Positions 23,829 to 34,986 of a stretch of 64,000 bases of DNA are shown piece after piece; the first letter of the stretch is position 1; the number at the start of each line of letters is the position of its first letter. A program made the position numbers and the translations under genes. This DNA is from Bidens hawaiensis (Eukaryota > Streptophyta > Magnoliopsida > Asterales > Asteraceae), in NCBI GenBank assembly GCA_021521415.1, contig JAIQDT010007647.1, positions 62,001-126,000 on the forward strand. Reading direction: 5' to 3'. The notes beneath the pieces were generated by a model. It was not told the DNA's origin and made no database searches. It saw nothing but the letters and a program-made list of their open reading frames with translations.

Positions 23829-24862
23829 CTATCGGTGTAAGAATGCAGTACTAGAGGGGAGTCTTTGGGATACCAAAGACCTAAGCAAGGCTTTCCCTTT
23901 AGATACTGAAAGATACACTTTACGGAAATTAGGTGGGATCTTTTGGATTACACTGATATATAGCACACTGACAGACAGGGAACATGATGCCCGTCTGCTA
24001 GCAGTGAGATACATCAGGAAGCCAATCATTGATCGATAAAGATGTTGATCAACTAGAATTCCCGATAGATCTGGAGCTAGCACTAGTCTGGTAGCAATCA
24101 GAGTGAGGAAAGGAGTGGAATCCTTGAAGCCAAATTTATGGACAATGTCATAAACGTATTTCTCTTGATGTATTAAAATCCCGTTCGCCTTTCGCTCAAC
24201 TTGGAGACCCAGAAAGAAAGTCATCTCCCCCCCCCCCCCAATGAGCTCATCTCAAACCGGCTTTACATGACCTTGGCAAACTCTCTACACAGTCTATCAG
24301 ATGTAGATCCAAAGATAACGTCATCAGCATACACTTGGAACAGAATTTCAACATCCTTCACCATTTTGATAAAGAGTGTTTGATCGATAACACCTCTTCT
24401 ATAGCCATTCTTTATTAGATGTTCTGCTAGTGTAGCATACCAAGCACGATGTGCATGGTGAAGACCGTAAAGAGCTTTATCAAGACGGTAAACGTGATTC
24501 GGACGATCAGGATCTTCAAAACCTGGTGGTTGCTTGACATAAATTTCTTCTTTCACTTTTCCATACAAGAAGGCAGTCTTTACATCAATTTGATGTACTT
24601 TGAAATTCATGTACGAAGCATATGCCAAGAAGAGACGTATTGCCTCAAGCCTAGCTATAGGTACATTAGTTTCATCGTAATCAAGACCTTCACATTGATA
24701 GAAACCTTGTACAACCAATCTTGCTTTGTTTCTTATAATCACCCCCGTATAATATTTCTTGTTCCTGAATACCCATTTCGTCCCAATAGCTTTCTTGTTC
24801 TCAGGCATCTTAACTAGCCTCCAAACATGAAGTTTCTTGAATTGCAACAGCTCATCTTGCAT
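23829..24862 (-). pseudogene. Copia reverse transcriptase, frameshifted
   Basis: The first frame (24862-24263, 199 codons) includes NKKAIGTKWVFRNKK, KARLVVQGF, VHQIDVKTAFLYGKV (catalytic Asp), KALYGLHHAHRAWY, and the YADDVIFGS box with both Asp residues. A frame change at the poly-C run (24226-24239) precedes the second frame (24224-23829, MTFFLGLQVERKANGILIHQEKY), which loses homology towards its end. The motifs define Ty1/copia RT. The catalytic residues are intact, but the polyprotein is broken. Confidence 0.92.
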
Positions 24863-25336
24863 TGCTTCAACCCATGAGCTTTACTTCAGGGCCACTCTGT
24901 AGTCCTTCCGTTAGACCTGTGAAATAAAGCAAGCAAAAATACATATGTTAATGGTGCAAGATTTTCTCCTTGTTTCGATGCCAACAGATTGAGAACCAAT
25001 GATTTTTTTTGTGGGATGACTTCGATGTATGGGCAGTTGGGGAATATCTTCAACAAGGGTAGCAGGCTCTGATTGAAGATTAACCGTTAGATTCTCCATG
25101 GGATGAAAAATGCAAGGAGCATTTATGAGAACATCATTGGCTGATTGAATAGAGTCAGGTTGATCAACCAGATGTTCTTGTGGAATTTGTTCATCCCAGA
25201 GATGTTTGCCATAAAAAACAACAACTGTGCTAACCGAAGTAGATGCAGTGTTATCAGATTCAATACCAGTAGCAGCTTGAGCAATCTCATCAGAAGAGGG
25301 CGGTGTGGCAACAGATTCTACCACATCAGAAGAGAG
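24863..25336 (-). pseudogene. Copia linker between integrase and RT
   Basis: The minus frame encodes a Ser/Thr/Pro-rich, low-conservation stretch (SVATPPSSDEIAQAATG, then LWDEQIPQEHLVDQP) ending near HPTKKIIG. That is the usual kind of linker before the RT of copia elements. It joins directly to the LTR insertion at its right. Further upstream the same frame enters the inserted LTR and ceases to be element coding. Confidence 0.6.
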
Positions 25337-27187
25337 ACCAACCGCGTATCGCGATGGGTTGTCTGACAGCGAGACGCGTGGCCTGCCACGTGGCACACCG
25401 TTCTCCATGTGTCCCGCCACGTGGTCACACGTGGCACGTCGCTCGCCACGTGTCAACACGTGGTACACGTCTGTCACGTGGCGACACGTGGCAGACCTAT
25501 ATGGTGACTGGCCTGAGCTACGTCGCAATAGGCAAAGGGTGACAAGGAGGCCATCGCGTATCGCGATGGGCTTCCAAATTTTGCCTATAAATATCGGGTT
25601 TGAGCCCCCATTCCAATCCATTCCAAAACTTGATCACTCTCTCACTTAAAAATCTCTCTAGCTTTATATCTCGAAGTTCGTGCCAACCATTGATCGATTC
25701 CTCGTTTTCCGTGTCACTGTTTCCTCAATTGTTCGTACCATCTTCCACCAACATATCAACCAAGAAAACGTTTGTTATATTCCGACACCATGGCGATTAG
25801 TCACGAAAAGCATGCCGACGATTGGTGAAGTACTGGTGTCCATCGTATTGCGTGCCAAGGACGAGTGTCAAGAGGAAGGGTTGAACAAAAAGATAAAGAA
25901 GGCTAAAGTGGCGTTGAAGTGTTGCTTGAATAATTAGGGTTTGTAAGCCGAAAAGGTAGGCATGATGCCCAAATAAAATAATAATAAAATATTATAAAGG
26001 CTTAAACCTTAAGTCGAGGTTATACTCGATACCTCGATAAAAGAAAAGAAAATATAACAAAGAAAGAATAAAAGAAATTATGAATATTATAAATATGCAT
26101 ATATGTGTGTAAGTGTGTATATATATATATATTCTTTATTATAAATATTACTTAAGGAATAAATAACTATTCTTAAATAATAAAGAAAAGAAAAGAATAC
26201 GTTTCTTAGAGAAGAAGAAACGTAGGGTTTTATAAATAAACTAAAGGTTTATAAATTACTTTTAAACTAAAGGTTTTAAAGTAAAATAAATTTTTAACTA
26301 AAGGTTCAACGAGGTAAAGATTATAAAATAAGACTAAAGGTCTTAAGCCGGATTGTATATCCGACTAACAAATGGTTATACTCGTACTATAGGTGAGAGA
26401 TAGCAAGGGAAAGACCCTCGGACGGTGTTAGAAGCCGATCCCAAATTGAAAAGGTGAATACGCCCCCAAACATTACAAACATGTTTTAAATGAGTCAAAT
26501 GTGTTATATGAAAATGATTTACAAGGGACTATGTGTTCCTAAAACCGTTATAAATAAGAGTATATGCCTAGCCCTCAGGCTGTAGTATACGTTTGTCTGG
26601 ATCCTTACATATGTGGTATTATTCCGTGGGCACATCGCACCACACCTGGTCATAGGACGCTTTCCTGCGGGGAGCACGACCATGTGTATACATACAGGTA
26701 CTTAACTAAGTCGAACGCTGCGGTGTTTGCTGAGGTATTTAGTGTAGAGACTCGAATTTATAAACGTGTTGTTTTAACTTTGTTATTCCTAAACCACGAT
26801 GGGCCGAGGCATGCGTAGTCTCGAGGGGTAATAAAGTAAAAGAAAATATTTTAGCGTCAGCATATTCACCAGCATTCGTTGCTGACGTATTTTATTTACA
26901 TTTTGCAGGTAATCAAAGTTAGCGCTTGATGAACGAAGAAGCTCAAGATATCCGATGGCTCGGATCTTTTGGTATAAACTTTAAAATATTAAAATAGTGG
27001 TTTGTAAATAACAAGTAATGCTTTTGATATAACTTAAACGGGTATTTTATAATTCCGTCTTTTGTAAAAGTAAATATTAAATCCACAAGTTTAACAAGAC
27101 TTCCGCTTAAACACGCAACTCTGATTTATTTACAATTGTGGTACCAACTATTGATCATACTCCTAGGCCTTAGATGGGGGTGTGACA
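25337..27187 (+). mobile_element. LTR insertion with G-box cluster, inside copia pol
   Basis: About 1.85 kb interrupts the integrase-RT linker. The right end is GGGGGTGTGACA, like the end of the LTR at 33675-35747. A TATA box (TATAAATA, 25586-25593) points to the plus orientation. The left boundary is uncertain. A 'cgtatcgcgatggg' word occurs both at about 25342 and at about 25557, so I place the start near 25337. No target duplication could be confirmed (GATTG follows on the right). The most likely reading is a solo LTR of a gypsy element, possibly 5'-truncated. Confidence 0.65.
25387..25490. promoter_or_regulatory. Cluster of seven CACGTG G-boxes upstream of an LTR TATA box
   Basis: CACGTG occurs at 25387, 25418, 25428, 25447, 25457, 25475 and 25485, with further CACGT half sites between. 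TATAAATA lies about 96 bp beyond the last. CACGTG is the plant G-box bound by bZIP (ABRE-type) and bHLH (PIF/MYC) factors. As part of an LTR U3 region it would be a strong candidate enhancer. Activity is inferred. Confidence 0.7.
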
Positions 27188-28260
27188 GATTGCATCAACA
27201 GAGGTTCGGGTAACGAAAAGGAACTTGAGTGTTTGCAGGTGGTGGAGTATACATGCCACGGAACTGTTTGATCAAGAGGCCATAGTCAAACAATCAGTCG
27301 ATTCGCGTGCGAACATCAGTATTGTTAAGCTCTTGCCAGTCAACATTGAAAGATTCCAGAATCAGCATGGTCTTCCAATTGTAGACACGATAAGTGGTTT
27401 TGTTTGCAGCATAACCACAAAATAACACTCATCTGCCTTTTCAACAAACTTTGGATCAGGCTGAGCACCAGTGTGGAGTAGAGTGCATGGACATCCAAAT
27501 GTCTTGAAGCAGTCGGAATGCGGCTTTGTCTTGTAGTATACTTCAAATGGAGTCTTCTTCAAGCGTTTGTTGATTATCACACGGTTTTGAATAAAGCAAG
27601 CAGCATCGATTACTTCACCCCAAAAGAACAAAGGAAGTTTGGAGTATGACAACATTGTTCTAGCAACTTCAATCAGTGTTCGATTACGACCTTTAGCAAC
27701 CCCATTTTGTTGCAGAGTGTAAGGTGCACGGAAATGGCGGTCAATTCCATTTGAACTGCAGATGTGATCCATTGTTCGGTTGCAAAACTCTGTCCCGTTG
27801 TCGCTTCTTATACACTTCAACTTTGTGTCTGTCTGCCTATCCACAAGTGTAATGAAATTGATCAAAAACTGAGTGGTTTCATCCTTATGCCCTAAAAGTA
27901 AAGTCTAACTGAAACGAGAATAATCATCAGTTATCACAAGACAATGAGCTTTTCGGCCGATTGCCAAAGGATGGATAGGACCAAACAAATCCATATGAAA
28001 CAGTTGAAGAATGGAATCAATGGAATTGATTATCTTGGGTTTGTGAGGGAGCTTGTGTTGCTTGCATTTAGAGCACGAAATACATTTTTCAATGCAAGAG
28101 AAAGTTTCAATAGGCAATCCCCTCACATAATCACATTTGACCATTTTATTCAAGTTTTTAAAGTTTATGTGGCCAAGAGTCTATGCCACAGAGATGAGTC
28201 ATTCTCCAAGGTCTTAGATCTAAGACATGAAGCGGTCCTGCATGAGTAAGAGCTATTCAT
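27188..28260 (-). pseudogene. Copia integrase, broken
   Basis: The zinc-finger region reads LGHINFKNLNKMV and CISCSKCKQHK, with a one-base shift just upstream. The core has FHMDLFGPIHP (first Asp) and KCIRSDNGTEFC (second Asp). At the third acidic position the usual NGVVERKNRTLIE reads NGVAKGRNRTLIE, so the catalytic Glu is Lys. The C-terminal part contains PLFFWGEVIDAACFIQNRV and KTPFEVYYKTKP. A frame change separates the two main frames near 27890. It ends at the LTR insertion. Confidence 0.88.
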
Positions 28261-28640
28261 ATCCAGTATATAAGCATCATTTTGCCTTGGAGTACGCATC
28301 AAAATCTATTCTTCTGGAACTTTGAAACCTGGTTTAAGAATCAAGCATTCATTTCCTGTGAACAAGGTGGAGTATTGTCGATCACATATTTGTGAGATAC
28401 TAAGTAGACTGTGATTCAGTTTCTCCACCAAATTGACGTCATCAAACGTCAAGATCCCATTTAAAACTCTTCCTCTTTTTTTTATGTTGCCACCCACGTC
28501 TCCAGCTATAGAAACATGTCCACCATTAAACGGTTTAACGTCGAACAACAAGGACTCGTCTCCTGACATGTGTCGGGTGCAGCCACTGTCTAGGTACCAT
28601 ATATTGTTGATAGACCTTCTTGACTGACCCTACACACATT
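28261..28640 (-). pseudogene. Copia protease and GAG-pre-integrase region
   Basis: The minus frame reads IWYLDSGCTRHMSGDESLLF, the copia protease active-site box (Asp-Ser-Gly). GGHVSIAGDVGGNIKKRG and LVEKLNHSLLSISQICDR follow, the start of the GAG-pre-integrase region. It lies between the gag extension and the integrase on the same strand. Stops near 28300 and 28630 break the frame. Confidence 0.85.
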
Positions 28641-29655
28641 AACATCTTAATTAGACATGGGTTCCCAAGACTTAGTTGTCTCGGGAAGGTCGACCATCGA
28701 ATTACCATCTTTTATTTCCATGTCATCAATTATGAAGTTTTAGGATGTGTTAGAGTCAGAAGAGCAGTCCTTAGGAACCCATGCACGTTCAGGTTTCCTG
28801 GTTTTAGAAGATTTTCCGGATTGTCTTCTTCTTGATTTTAAAACAAAATCCTCATATTTCTAAATCTTTGGATTCCTTTTCAGGTTTCTTTTTGGTGAAT
28901 TCTTTAACTTTTCAATCTTAGAATTCCTTTTTGCTATTTCCTTTTTGGTTATCTAAAAAGGTGGTTTACTGGTTTTCTTGTTCATGGATCTTATATCCAT
29001 TTCACTGGCAGAATTATCAGATTGATCATTTCTTGTTCTTGGGCTTGGTGTAGCCTTGGATCGGAATTGATTAAACTGACTGTTCTGGGTGAGATGGGTT
29101 AACACAAACACAACAAAGCCTTTTTCTATTATCCCTATAGAACTCGTCAGAAGTATGATATACTGGTTGTGGAGAATATGATGATTCTTGGAAAGGAACA
29201 AACAAGTTATCTAATCTATAACCCCGATCATCAAAAACATTTGAATAGAATGAATTAACATAATCTTGTTGATGAAAACCATAATAGATGTTGTCAAAGT
29301 GATTGTACAGTTGAGGATGATTAAACTGGTTAGTTGATTGAAAGAAAGAGTTTCTATGTGGCGGTACATATTTACTTGAAGTACTGGGTTTTTCATTTTC
29401 AAAACAATGTCTTTTGATTTTATCTTCCTCTACTATACAATCTCTTGATGATAACCCATGTATGATTGTTTCAACAAAAATATTTTCTTGCACGTTTCTA
29501 TTACTGAAAATTTCGTCAAATACTGTTTCACAATCACTATCAAAAGCGGAAACATCATTTTCATTCACACAATTTAGAGAAGTGCCAACATCAACACTCT
29601 CACGAAGTACATGATTGTTCAAAATATTTTTTAAAGTATTATTATTACAGACAGG
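28641..29655 (-). pseudogene. Copia gag-protease linker, left of an LTR insertion
   Basis: The frame 29622-29071 (183 codons) is acidic and Asn/Ser-rich (NENDVSAFDSDCETVFDE, then PHRNSFFQSTNQFNHP). It ends in a Cys/His-poor tail. The rest (28641-29070) is Lys-rich in several frames and decayed. It is in phase with sequence to the right of the inserted LTR, so the LTR split one coding region. Large low-complexity linkers here are usual for SIRE-like elements. Confidence 0.55.
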
Positions 29656-29969
29656 TGTTGGGCTATATTTAATGGTTTACACTCTATGTACTTGGGCATG
29701 GTTTTGGGATATCCAATGTAAACCGAAATATACGATTTTGGTGGGCTTAGGGTTAGCATATACCATATATACATGATGTATTTAGGTTGTTGGGGTGGGT
29801 GAGTCGAAAAATAGTGAGAGACGAGAGAGCTTGATAGTATTATTGTAATCATTGTTAAAGGGCTTAAGCACCCGACATTGAATAGAACGTGTGCTTTGAA
29901 GGAATCTTGTGTTCTTAGTGTTTGTCTGTGATTATACTGAATCAATCCATTGTTAGATTTTGCCTAACA
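29656..29969 (+). mobile_element. Small LTR (314 bp) inserted in copia gag-pol
   Basis: The unit runs from TGTTGGGCTATATT to GATTTTGCCTAACA, with TG...CA ends and an imperfect terminal inverted repeat (TGTT(G/A)GGC). A TATA-like run (catatatacatg, about 29765) is followed by a purine-rich leader, and a T-rich 3' part follows. The flanking codons on each side look like one reading frame (minus strand). No target duplication is seen (ACAGG left, CATTG right). It is probably a solo LTR of a small copia element. Confidence 0.6.
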
Positions 29970-31016
29970 CATTGAAAGATCCTTCTCTGGGACTTACAAC
30001 AGGGTTAACAACAGATGGTTTTAGATTCACACTTGAATCATAAAGTGAATTTAAAATTTTTTATCTCCATAACCCTTGTTCGTTTCCACACAATCACTTA
30101 TGTCTACACAACCTGCCGAAGAAGATGAATTACCATTAGGACTAATTGATGGAAGAATGGGATCAATGGTCTTGGGGAAAACAAGAGTAAATGTCTTTGG
30201 TTTTGGCACGTGTCCAATACCATAGACCATTTCATCCTCGGGTGGGGAATTGAAACTAAAGTGAGGAAGGCTAGTGTAATTCTCATTAAAAGAAGGTGGA
30301 ACAACAGTATTATTATAATAGCCTATTCTCGTCTTTTGTCTCACCCCAATCTGTTCCCCAATTATTCCATTAAGCTTATCAGAAGCTAACTCAAATTGAT
30401 CAACAACTATTTTCCTTTGAGCAAAATCTAACTCTAACTTCTCAATTTTATCATTTAGTTCAATAACACGTCTTTTGTGATGTTCAACTAGTTTTTCAGC
30501 TTGGAAAAGTTTTTCATTAAGCTTAGCCATATCATTATTGTGAGTTTTAATCCTAGTGGCAAATATCTTTTCTGCTTTCCTAAGATCATCGTTCTGGCAT
30601 TTAATGCTAACATTATCATCTATAAGGGCATCATTATGAGTTCTATAGTTCATAACTTTATCAATACAAGCTTGTGAGCAAATTTTGTGTACCTCGAGAA
30701 TGTTAGAGGCAAGTGGAGGTGTTCCAGAAGGTGGGTTTGATGAGGAGATTGCTTCATGTGCAAAGACCATTCCAGCAAAGGTCAGAGGATTCTTCAGCTC
30801 TTTAAAGTGGTCATCTTCCCAATCTGGTTGAGTTGCTTCAGTAGTTCTGTTGATCATAGCCTTTGAGCTTGACTCGAAGTTCCCTTTGGATGTACTTCCT
30901 TGACCAATTTTCGGGACTCGTGACTTCGAGGAGTAACTTGGAACGTGCTTCTTGTCATTTCTTTTAGCACCCTCATTGTCAAACATCTCGGTGATCTTGA
31001 TGTCATTAATAGCCAT
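29970..31016 (-). pseudogene. Copia gag extension with coiled coil
   Basis: The frame 31016-30051 has 321 codons. Residues about 1-110 are Ser/Lys-rich (KHVPSYSSKSRVPKIGQGS, then WEDDHFKELKNPLTF). Then CSQACIDKVMNYRTHNDAL leads into a coiled coil (about residues 125-215, rich in Lys, Glu, Leu and Asn). Last is a Pro/Ser/Phe-rich tail (TVVPPSFNENYTSLPHF). The 'SQACIDKV' start of the coil is familiar from SIRE-like gag proteins. It follows the zinc knuckle after one in-frame stop. Confidence 0.65.
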
Positions 31017-32317
31017 AGGTGGATTGGTGCATTATCTTGCAAAATGACCCGATTCATTACAGTTGTAGCAACGTAAATTTTCCTTCTCAAACCCAACACA
31101 CTTCCCATCTGAATCTCTGAAACTGTTCTTTCCATAATTTTTCATAAAATTTGAGGCTCGGTGAACAACTATGGCCATCTAGTATTTGATGTCCATTTTC
31201 TTGAGATCCTTCTTTTGATCTCGAGAAGGTCTCCTTGCTCAAATGAAGGAGGAAGTAGTTTTCCTTGTAACAACTCTTCATGGCTTTTCATAAAGGCATG
31301 GAACAGTGTCGCGTTAGAGTCATCCGCTGAAAGAGTTTGAGGAGCAGACTGAGCTTCACTGCTTGTGGGTTTCTTGATTCCATGGGCTTTTAAGGAATGT
31401 GCAGCGGCTTTGTCAACTGCGTCTTGAAAGGAGCTTGAACTTGATGGTGCTTGAGGGGTTGCAGTTTTCTTGAAGGTAGAATTAGTAGTATGAACAGTAG
31501 GGTGTGTTTGGCTTAGAAATGTTGTTCTTATTCCTGATCCAGTGGATATCCCTGCTTGATTGAGAGAACTAATATGATTACCTATTCTGAGTTTGTCATA
31601 CATCTCAAATGACTTGATAGTTGATGTCAAATCAGCAAGAGAAGTAATCAGGAGGTTGGTTGTTCTCTTGATTGTGATTACACTGCTATTCCAGGTATAT
31701 GGAAGGGAGTTAAGCAACTTGTCATTAATTTCAATGTGGTCATATCCAATACTCTTGATCTTGGTAATCAACGTTTCAAATCTATGAATGAGGATAGTCA
31801 CCAATTTTCCTTTCACATGGTTGAACATGTGACTCACCCTTCAACATTCCTTTCCTGCTATTCCTCATCTCAGTATTTCCCTTAAACTTACTAACCAAGG
31901 CATCCCGAAGACCCTTAGCAGTGGTATAGTCTATCAAAGTTTGAGCAATTTCACGTGAGAGTCAAACACTAAGAACACCATACGCTTTGTGTTCTTCACT
32001 AAACATCTTTATATCATTATCAACATAAGAAGTCACGGGCTTAGGAGCTTGGCCATCAGCAGTGGTAGTCATGGGAATGTGAGGACCTTTCTCAATTGGT
32101 CTAAGAATTCATGGGAATCGAGAATTCTAATGTAGTTCTTAAAACGCCTTCTGAACTCTTCAAAGTCATGGTCCCAATTCAGCAGCTTTGGAGGCTTAGT
32201 TATAGTTCCGGCCTCGTTCTCAAAGATCAAGTAACTTCTTACAGCTTCATTTCTAACTTCTTCATTTGAATTAGCCATTTCTAAAACAAACTTATGATCA
32301 ATCACAAGTTCAAACAT
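31017..32317 (-). pseudogene. Copia gag with CCHC zinc knuckle
   Basis: The N-terminal frame starts at 32317 (MFELVIDHKFVLEMANSNEE) and includes LNWDHDFEEFRRRFKNYI. A degraded stretch follows, then a frame from 31837 with MFNHVKGKLVTILIHRFETL, DHIEINDKLLNSLPYTW and LADLTSTIKSFEMYDKLR, the retrotransposon gag (UBN2-like) pattern. The knuckle reads CYNCNESGHFAR-stop-C, so a TAA replaces the residue before the last Cys (about 31046-31048). At least two frameshifts break the gene. Confidence 0.85.
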
Positions 32318-33067
32318 ATTCTGCGGAAAAATACAAGTCCAAAGTAATCGAATACAAATGTAATTGAATCGTTAACTGTTTCAGAGGAAAAACTGACTAA
32401 GTGTGATGTAACAGAATAGGAAAGTAACTGAATGACAGAGTAATCTAATAGAATGGTTCAAATCTAATCGATTGGGATTATTTTCTAATCGAATATCTTA
32501 ATCTAATCAAATGGTGATTCGATTCGATTAGAAGTGTGATTCGATCAGAGATGTTTCTTAAATTCAATTCGATTACACAGAGATTCGATTAGAAAACTTT
32601 GAAGACTCTATTAGATTGGAGATTCGATTTGATTTCTTGATATACTTGATTCGATTACATTCAATTCAACAAGGAAACCTTCAATTCGATTACAGAACAC
32701 TTGATTCAATTAGAGAAGCTTGTACTTAATGAAAGTACGGATTGTACTTTCTGTCACCTTTTCAACTCCTTTTTAAGGAAATCACATCAATAACTTTGAC
32801 ACTTTATGGATCTATGAAAAATCCATATTTTAACACCTTTAAACACCATATATTGAATTTTGAAGCACTATAACACTTGAATCTTCACAAATTAACACAC
32901 AAACTTAAACCCGAAGCTTGAACACTTGAAAAATTGAACTTATGAACACTTTATCTTCACGTTAAGGTACCCGTAACCCACTTCAATACTTGAAAATCTG
33001 TCATCAACACAAACAAAACCAAAATTCAAAATTGTGACCCAAGATCCACAACTAGTAGAGCCCGAAA
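32318..33067. other. Copia leader with ATTCGATTA words; no gene
   Basis: This is the untranslated leader between the primer site and gag. The part 32340-32715 is dense in TAATCGAAT/ATTCGATTA variants (for example 'ggtgattcgattcgattagaag'). 32780-33050 is plain AT-rich DNA. No ORF is credible. Confidence 0.7.
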
Positions 33068-33079
33068 GCTCTGATACCA
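33068..33079 (-). promoter_or_regulatory. Copia primer binding site (initiator Met tRNA type)
   Basis: TGGTATCAGAGC on the minus strand lies two bases inside the 5' LTR. This is the standard copia primer site complementary to initiator tRNA-Met, and it fixes the element's orientation. Confidence 0.93.
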
Positions 33080-33081
33080 AT

Positions 33082-33472
33082 TGTAGGTCCCTTGGATGAA
33101 TCAAACAACACAACACTAGTCTACTTGGATCAATCTCAACACTAGCTAGAGGATATAACTAGTGAGGACCGAGATCTCGGATCTTGTTTGGTATTGATTA
33201 TTACCGTGAGGGTGAGGAGAAGGAAGAGAGAATGAGAGAGTTTTGTTTAGGATAAGTTTAGTAGATTTGACAAAAGGTTTGTTTGCATGAGATGCACACA
33301 CAATTTATAGTGTGTGTTCTCATGCACATTCTATATTATTAACGGCCCAATGGGCTTCACAATACATGGCCTTGGGCCCAAACATATAAAGAAACATAAT
33401 CCTACTAGCTAACATACATAAATGTTAAGGCATAATCAATTACAAAAGACTAAACACAAAATGGGCCTAACA
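33082..33472 (-). mobile_element. 5' LTR of the copia element (391 bp)
   Basis: On the minus strand the unit starts TGTTAGGCCCATTTTG and ends GGGACCTACA. The ends form a TGTTAGG/CCTACA near-palindrome. The primer site follows immediately. No matching 3' copy is found in the window, which agrees with the 3' end lying beyond position 1. Confidence 0.82.
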
Positions 33473-33674
33473 GGGGACCATTTGACCCAGCACATCCGGG
33501 TAACTGACGAGCAGCTGTAAACGGTAGGCATGGTCTTAAGGGCGGGTGGTAACATTTCATGACATTATTATTATTATTTCACTATGGTTGTTTAAGACAC
33601 ATTTATTTTGTTTGCTTTGTTTGTTATGGCTGGTTATACCGAGCCATTAGACTTGGAACTTATTGGGCCCGTGT

Positions 33675-34930
33675 TGTAACAACTCGGACTTTTCAAATTT
33701 ATTTTTTATTAAATACCCGACCCAATTCGCTATTAGGGAAATTTTATCATTTTTATCGAGTAACTAATATTTTATTTAATTGTTTATTATAAATAATTAT
33801 TATGTACAAAATAACTTTGAAGTTAAACAATTTTAACCCAAAAACTATGCCCTAACCCTTTTTGTTCCCACCCTTATAATATAGGGACCTTTAGGCAAAT
33901 ATTTATTATATTATTATATTCTAAACCCATACCCATATACCCATCATCCATACCCGACCCACTTCACAACCCGGAACCCGTTTAACATGCTTGGACCTCA
34001 ATTCTCATCACAATCATGGTAATTGAATCTTTGGAGATGTTATACATTCCAAGTCCGGCCTACCGACACTGTTATTATGGTAAAACGATCTATAAAGATT
34101 TGTATAGCTTATTAGGTTAGGCCGACACAACCTGATATTCAAAACGCAATATATTGACCACCATAATTTAATTAAACTTGTAGAAACCATCTTTATACCA
34201 TTGCCTACAATACCCCCATAGTCAATTGGATTATAATTGTTTGTTGTATCGTGTTCTTGATAAACCATCGGCCGACCCTTTAACGATCGATTAACCCATC
34301 AATTTAACATCTTAACAAGTAATTATTTATATTAGATTACTCGTCGTGATCTGCTCTCTTTAACCTTATGGTTAATCGGCCAATCGTTGAATGATTTGAC
34401 TGATTGATTGTTCTAGGGTTCCTTCAATATTCTGGGTTTGTATTTATGTGGTTTAGTGTAAACTGCTTCAAGTTGTATTCAACTAAACACCCTAGCCCTG
34501 ATGGCTAGGGTGGTTGTGTTAAAGTTTAGGGCCGCTGGGGGTACGGGTTCGAAACCCCCCCCCCCCCCCCCAAGCTCCGTTTTGTTTGTTTTATTTTTGG
34601 TTTTTGTTTCTTTAATTATTAACTAATCATACTAAACCAATAATTAATATTTTAAATATTATAAAACCTCATGAATAATCAATATTTTTATCAAACCGAT
34701 ATATTAACCGATAACTTTTCCGAACCTATGTTATAAAAACCATATATAAATGTATATATTTGTGTATATATATATATATCTGTGTGTGTGTGTGTGTGTG
34801 TGAATATATGTATGAATATGTATTATGTACAAAAATTATTTTTAATAAGGTTTTAATCTAAAATATTTATATGATATAATCTTGTTAATTAACGTATTAA
34901 AGTTATAGTGTAAGAATTTTATAAAAGATC

Positions 34931-34986
<56 letters not shown>

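Larger units (their letters stand above)
1054..33472 (-). mobile_element. SIRE/Maximus-type Ty1/copia retrotransposon, dead, with five nested insertions
   Basis: The minus strand reads, from right to left: 5' LTR (33082-33472), primer site (33068-33079), leader, gag with CCHC knuckle, a coiled-coil region, protease, integrase, RT, RNase H, a non-coding stretch, then a long extra ORF. The order PR-INT-RT-RH defines Ty1/copia. The long coiled-coil gag extension and extra ORF after pol resemble SIRE/Maximus elements. Insertions at 29656-29969, about 25337-27187, 20293-22692, 5816-17191 and 1-1053 leave about 16.5 kb of its own sequence. Each ORF has stops or frameshifts. The 3' LTR is beyond the left edge. 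The lineage is inferred from protein character, without an alignment. Confidence 0.8.

Noticed and set aside
24226..24239. Poly-C runs (also at 34555 and 39620) as functional elements
   Set aside because: Homopolymer runs near frameshifts are more likely slippage or sequencing artefacts, and no structure supports a role.
34502..34571. Possible tRNA gene
   Set aside because: Only A/B-box-like words are present. No acceptor stem or cloverleaf could be drawn, and a 17-base C run disrupts the 3' part.
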